Notes under the pieces: model-generated | Told to the model about the DNA's origin: nothing | What the model saw: only the letters and a program-made list of their open reading frames with translations | The model's database searches: none | In this document: positions 63,493 to 64,000 of the stretch, one piece after another | Numbering within the stretch: position 1 is the stretch's first letter | Layout of the letters: every line of letters starts with the position of its first letter | DNA from: Paucibacter sp963740455 | Lineage (GTDB): Bacteria > Pseudomonadota > Gammaproteobacteria > Burkholderiales > Burkholderiaceae_C | Direction: 5' to 3' | NCBI GenBank assembly: GCA_963740455.1 | Contig: CAVUEF010000004.1 | Span: 58,118 to 122,117, forward strand | DNA length: 64,000 bases | Program-made: the position numbers and the translations under genes

Positions 63493-63520
63493 ATTGTATG
63501 CACAAATGTCTATCTGTCAA
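63493..63520 (-). promoter_or_regulatory. brn promoter, right copy, with one operator half-site altered
   Basis: The boxes TTGACA and TACAAT are unchanged, but the inverted repeat reads ACAGAT-AGAC-ATTTGT because of a substitution at 63505, so the right-hand promoter has lost perfect symmetry and may be less tightly repressed. Confidence 0.65.
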
Positions 63521-63544
63521 GCATCGACCAGCTCAATTGGCCAC

Positions 63545-64000
63545 CAGTTCCCACAAGGACATGCAACCAAATTCATGGCGGTGCGCTTCGGCAATGTGCT
63601 GGGGTCGAGCGGCAGCGTCATCCCCAAGTTCAAGGAACAGATCGCCAAAGGCGGGCCGGTGACGGTGACGCACCCCGACATCACGCGCTATTTCATGACC
63701 ATCCCCGAGGCCGCGCGCCTCGTCGTGCAGGCGGCAGCGCTTGGCGAACCCGGCCAGGTCTATGTGCTCGATATGGGCGAGCCGGTGCGCATCAAAGACC
63801 TGGCGCGCGACATGATCCGTCTCTCGGGCCGCAGCCTCGACGAAGTCCGCATCGAGTTCACCGGCCTGCGCCCCGGAGAAAAGCTGTTCGAGGAACTGCT
63901 GGCCGACAGCGACACCGCGGTGCCCACCGCCATCGCAAGGTTGAGCGTGGCCAGGCTGAATGATGCGGAGGCTGCGTCCGGGTGCTGGTGTGGCTCAAGG
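63545..64000 (+). pseudogene. WbpM/CapD-type dehydratase, C-terminal fragment (right copy, frameshifted)
   Basis: Plus-strand copy of the same C-terminal segment (from about GHATKFMAVRFGN). One Thr-to-Pro change (63749) and otherwise silent differences from the left copy, until a one-base deletion near 63981 breaks the frame. It continues past the window. No N-terminal dehydratase sequence is found beside it. Confidence 0.85.

Larger units (their letters stand above)
63110..64000 (-). repeat. Long inverted repeat, right arm (continues past window)
   Basis: Reverse complement of 62198-63088. Identical from 63110 to 63477, then 15 substitutions up to 63749, then identical to about 63979, where one base (A) is missing relative to the left arm. 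It still matches at the last base of the window. Confidence 0.9.

Noticed and set aside
62640..63560. The inverted repeat as an insertion sequence
   Set aside because: No transposase, no short terminal repeats or target duplication were seen; both arms carry host-like genes.
63241..63963. A 240-residue plus-strand reading frame through the right arm
   Set aside because: It is out of frame with both the brn remnant and the dehydratase segment; its apparent sequence is a shadow of them.

Overview
The window looks like a chromosomal segment of a betaproteobacterium of the order Burkholderiales, most likely Comamonadaceae-like. The reasons are high-GC core genes, the block rpoE-rseA-rseB-mucD-lepA-lepB-DUF4845-rnc-era-recO-pdxJ-acpS-nagZ next to fabF-acpP-fabG-fabD-fabH-plsX-rpmF-yceD, and the neighbours HAD phosphatase, Rieske protein and S49 peptidase beside rluC and rne. 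The assignment comes from gene order and protein character only; no search was run.

Layout. (1) 1-9.6 kb is a purine-catabolism block: the end of xdhA, xdhB, a PAS plus degenerate GGDEF protein, a Crp/Fnr regulator, the membrane urate oxidase puuD with a cytochrome c tail, a nitronate monooxygenase-like protein, xdhC, uraH, and a lone ureE-like nickel chaperone. Xanthine goes to urate (XdhAB, matured by XdhC), urate to hydroxyisourate (PuuD), and that to OHCU (UraH). (2) 9.8-16.7 kb holds sppA, a Rieske protein, a HAD phosphatase and rluC on the minus strand in an overlapping operon, then rne on the plus strand after a ~600 bp leader. (3) 16.8-36.6 kb is one long run of minus-strand housekeeping genes: cell-wall recycling, CoA/PLP, DNA repair, ribosome maturation, protein export, the envelope-stress sigma factor with its anti-sigma system, and type II fatty-acid synthesis. 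fabD carries a frameshift. (4) 36.6-39.6 kb has maf, a tetrapyrrole-methylase-family methyltransferase and rhlE.

(5) 39.6-61.8 kb is a polysaccharide (EPS/O-antigen) locus. A WecA-type initiating transferase is divergent from a Wza-type export protein and a Wzz co-polymerase broken by two frameshifts. A long minus-strand chain then runs from a MarR-type EPS regulator (61.8 kb) through fcl, an ORF6N-domain protein, gmd, ugd, WbpB/WbpD/WbpE-like genes, wzx, asnB, wzy, a small membrane protein and several transferases, ending in a truncated epimerase. Start and stop codons overlap at most junctions. The distal part and the sugar-nucleotide genes are less GC-rich than the core, as expected of an exchanged locus. 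ugd and gmd each contain an in-frame copy of a ~32 bp palindromic repeat.

(6) 62.1-64.0 kb is a long inverted repeat centred near 63,099. Each arm carries a deletion-fused BrnT/BrnA toxin-antitoxin remnant and the 3' part of a WbpM/CapD-type dehydratase gene. The arms are identical except for a 272 bp patch with 15 substitutions, nearly all silent, plus a one-base indel. Four single-base indels in otherwise intact genes suggest that sequence or assembly errors are present, so the palindrome and frameshifts should be checked against reads.

No rRNA, tRNA, CRISPR array or transposase gene was recognised.
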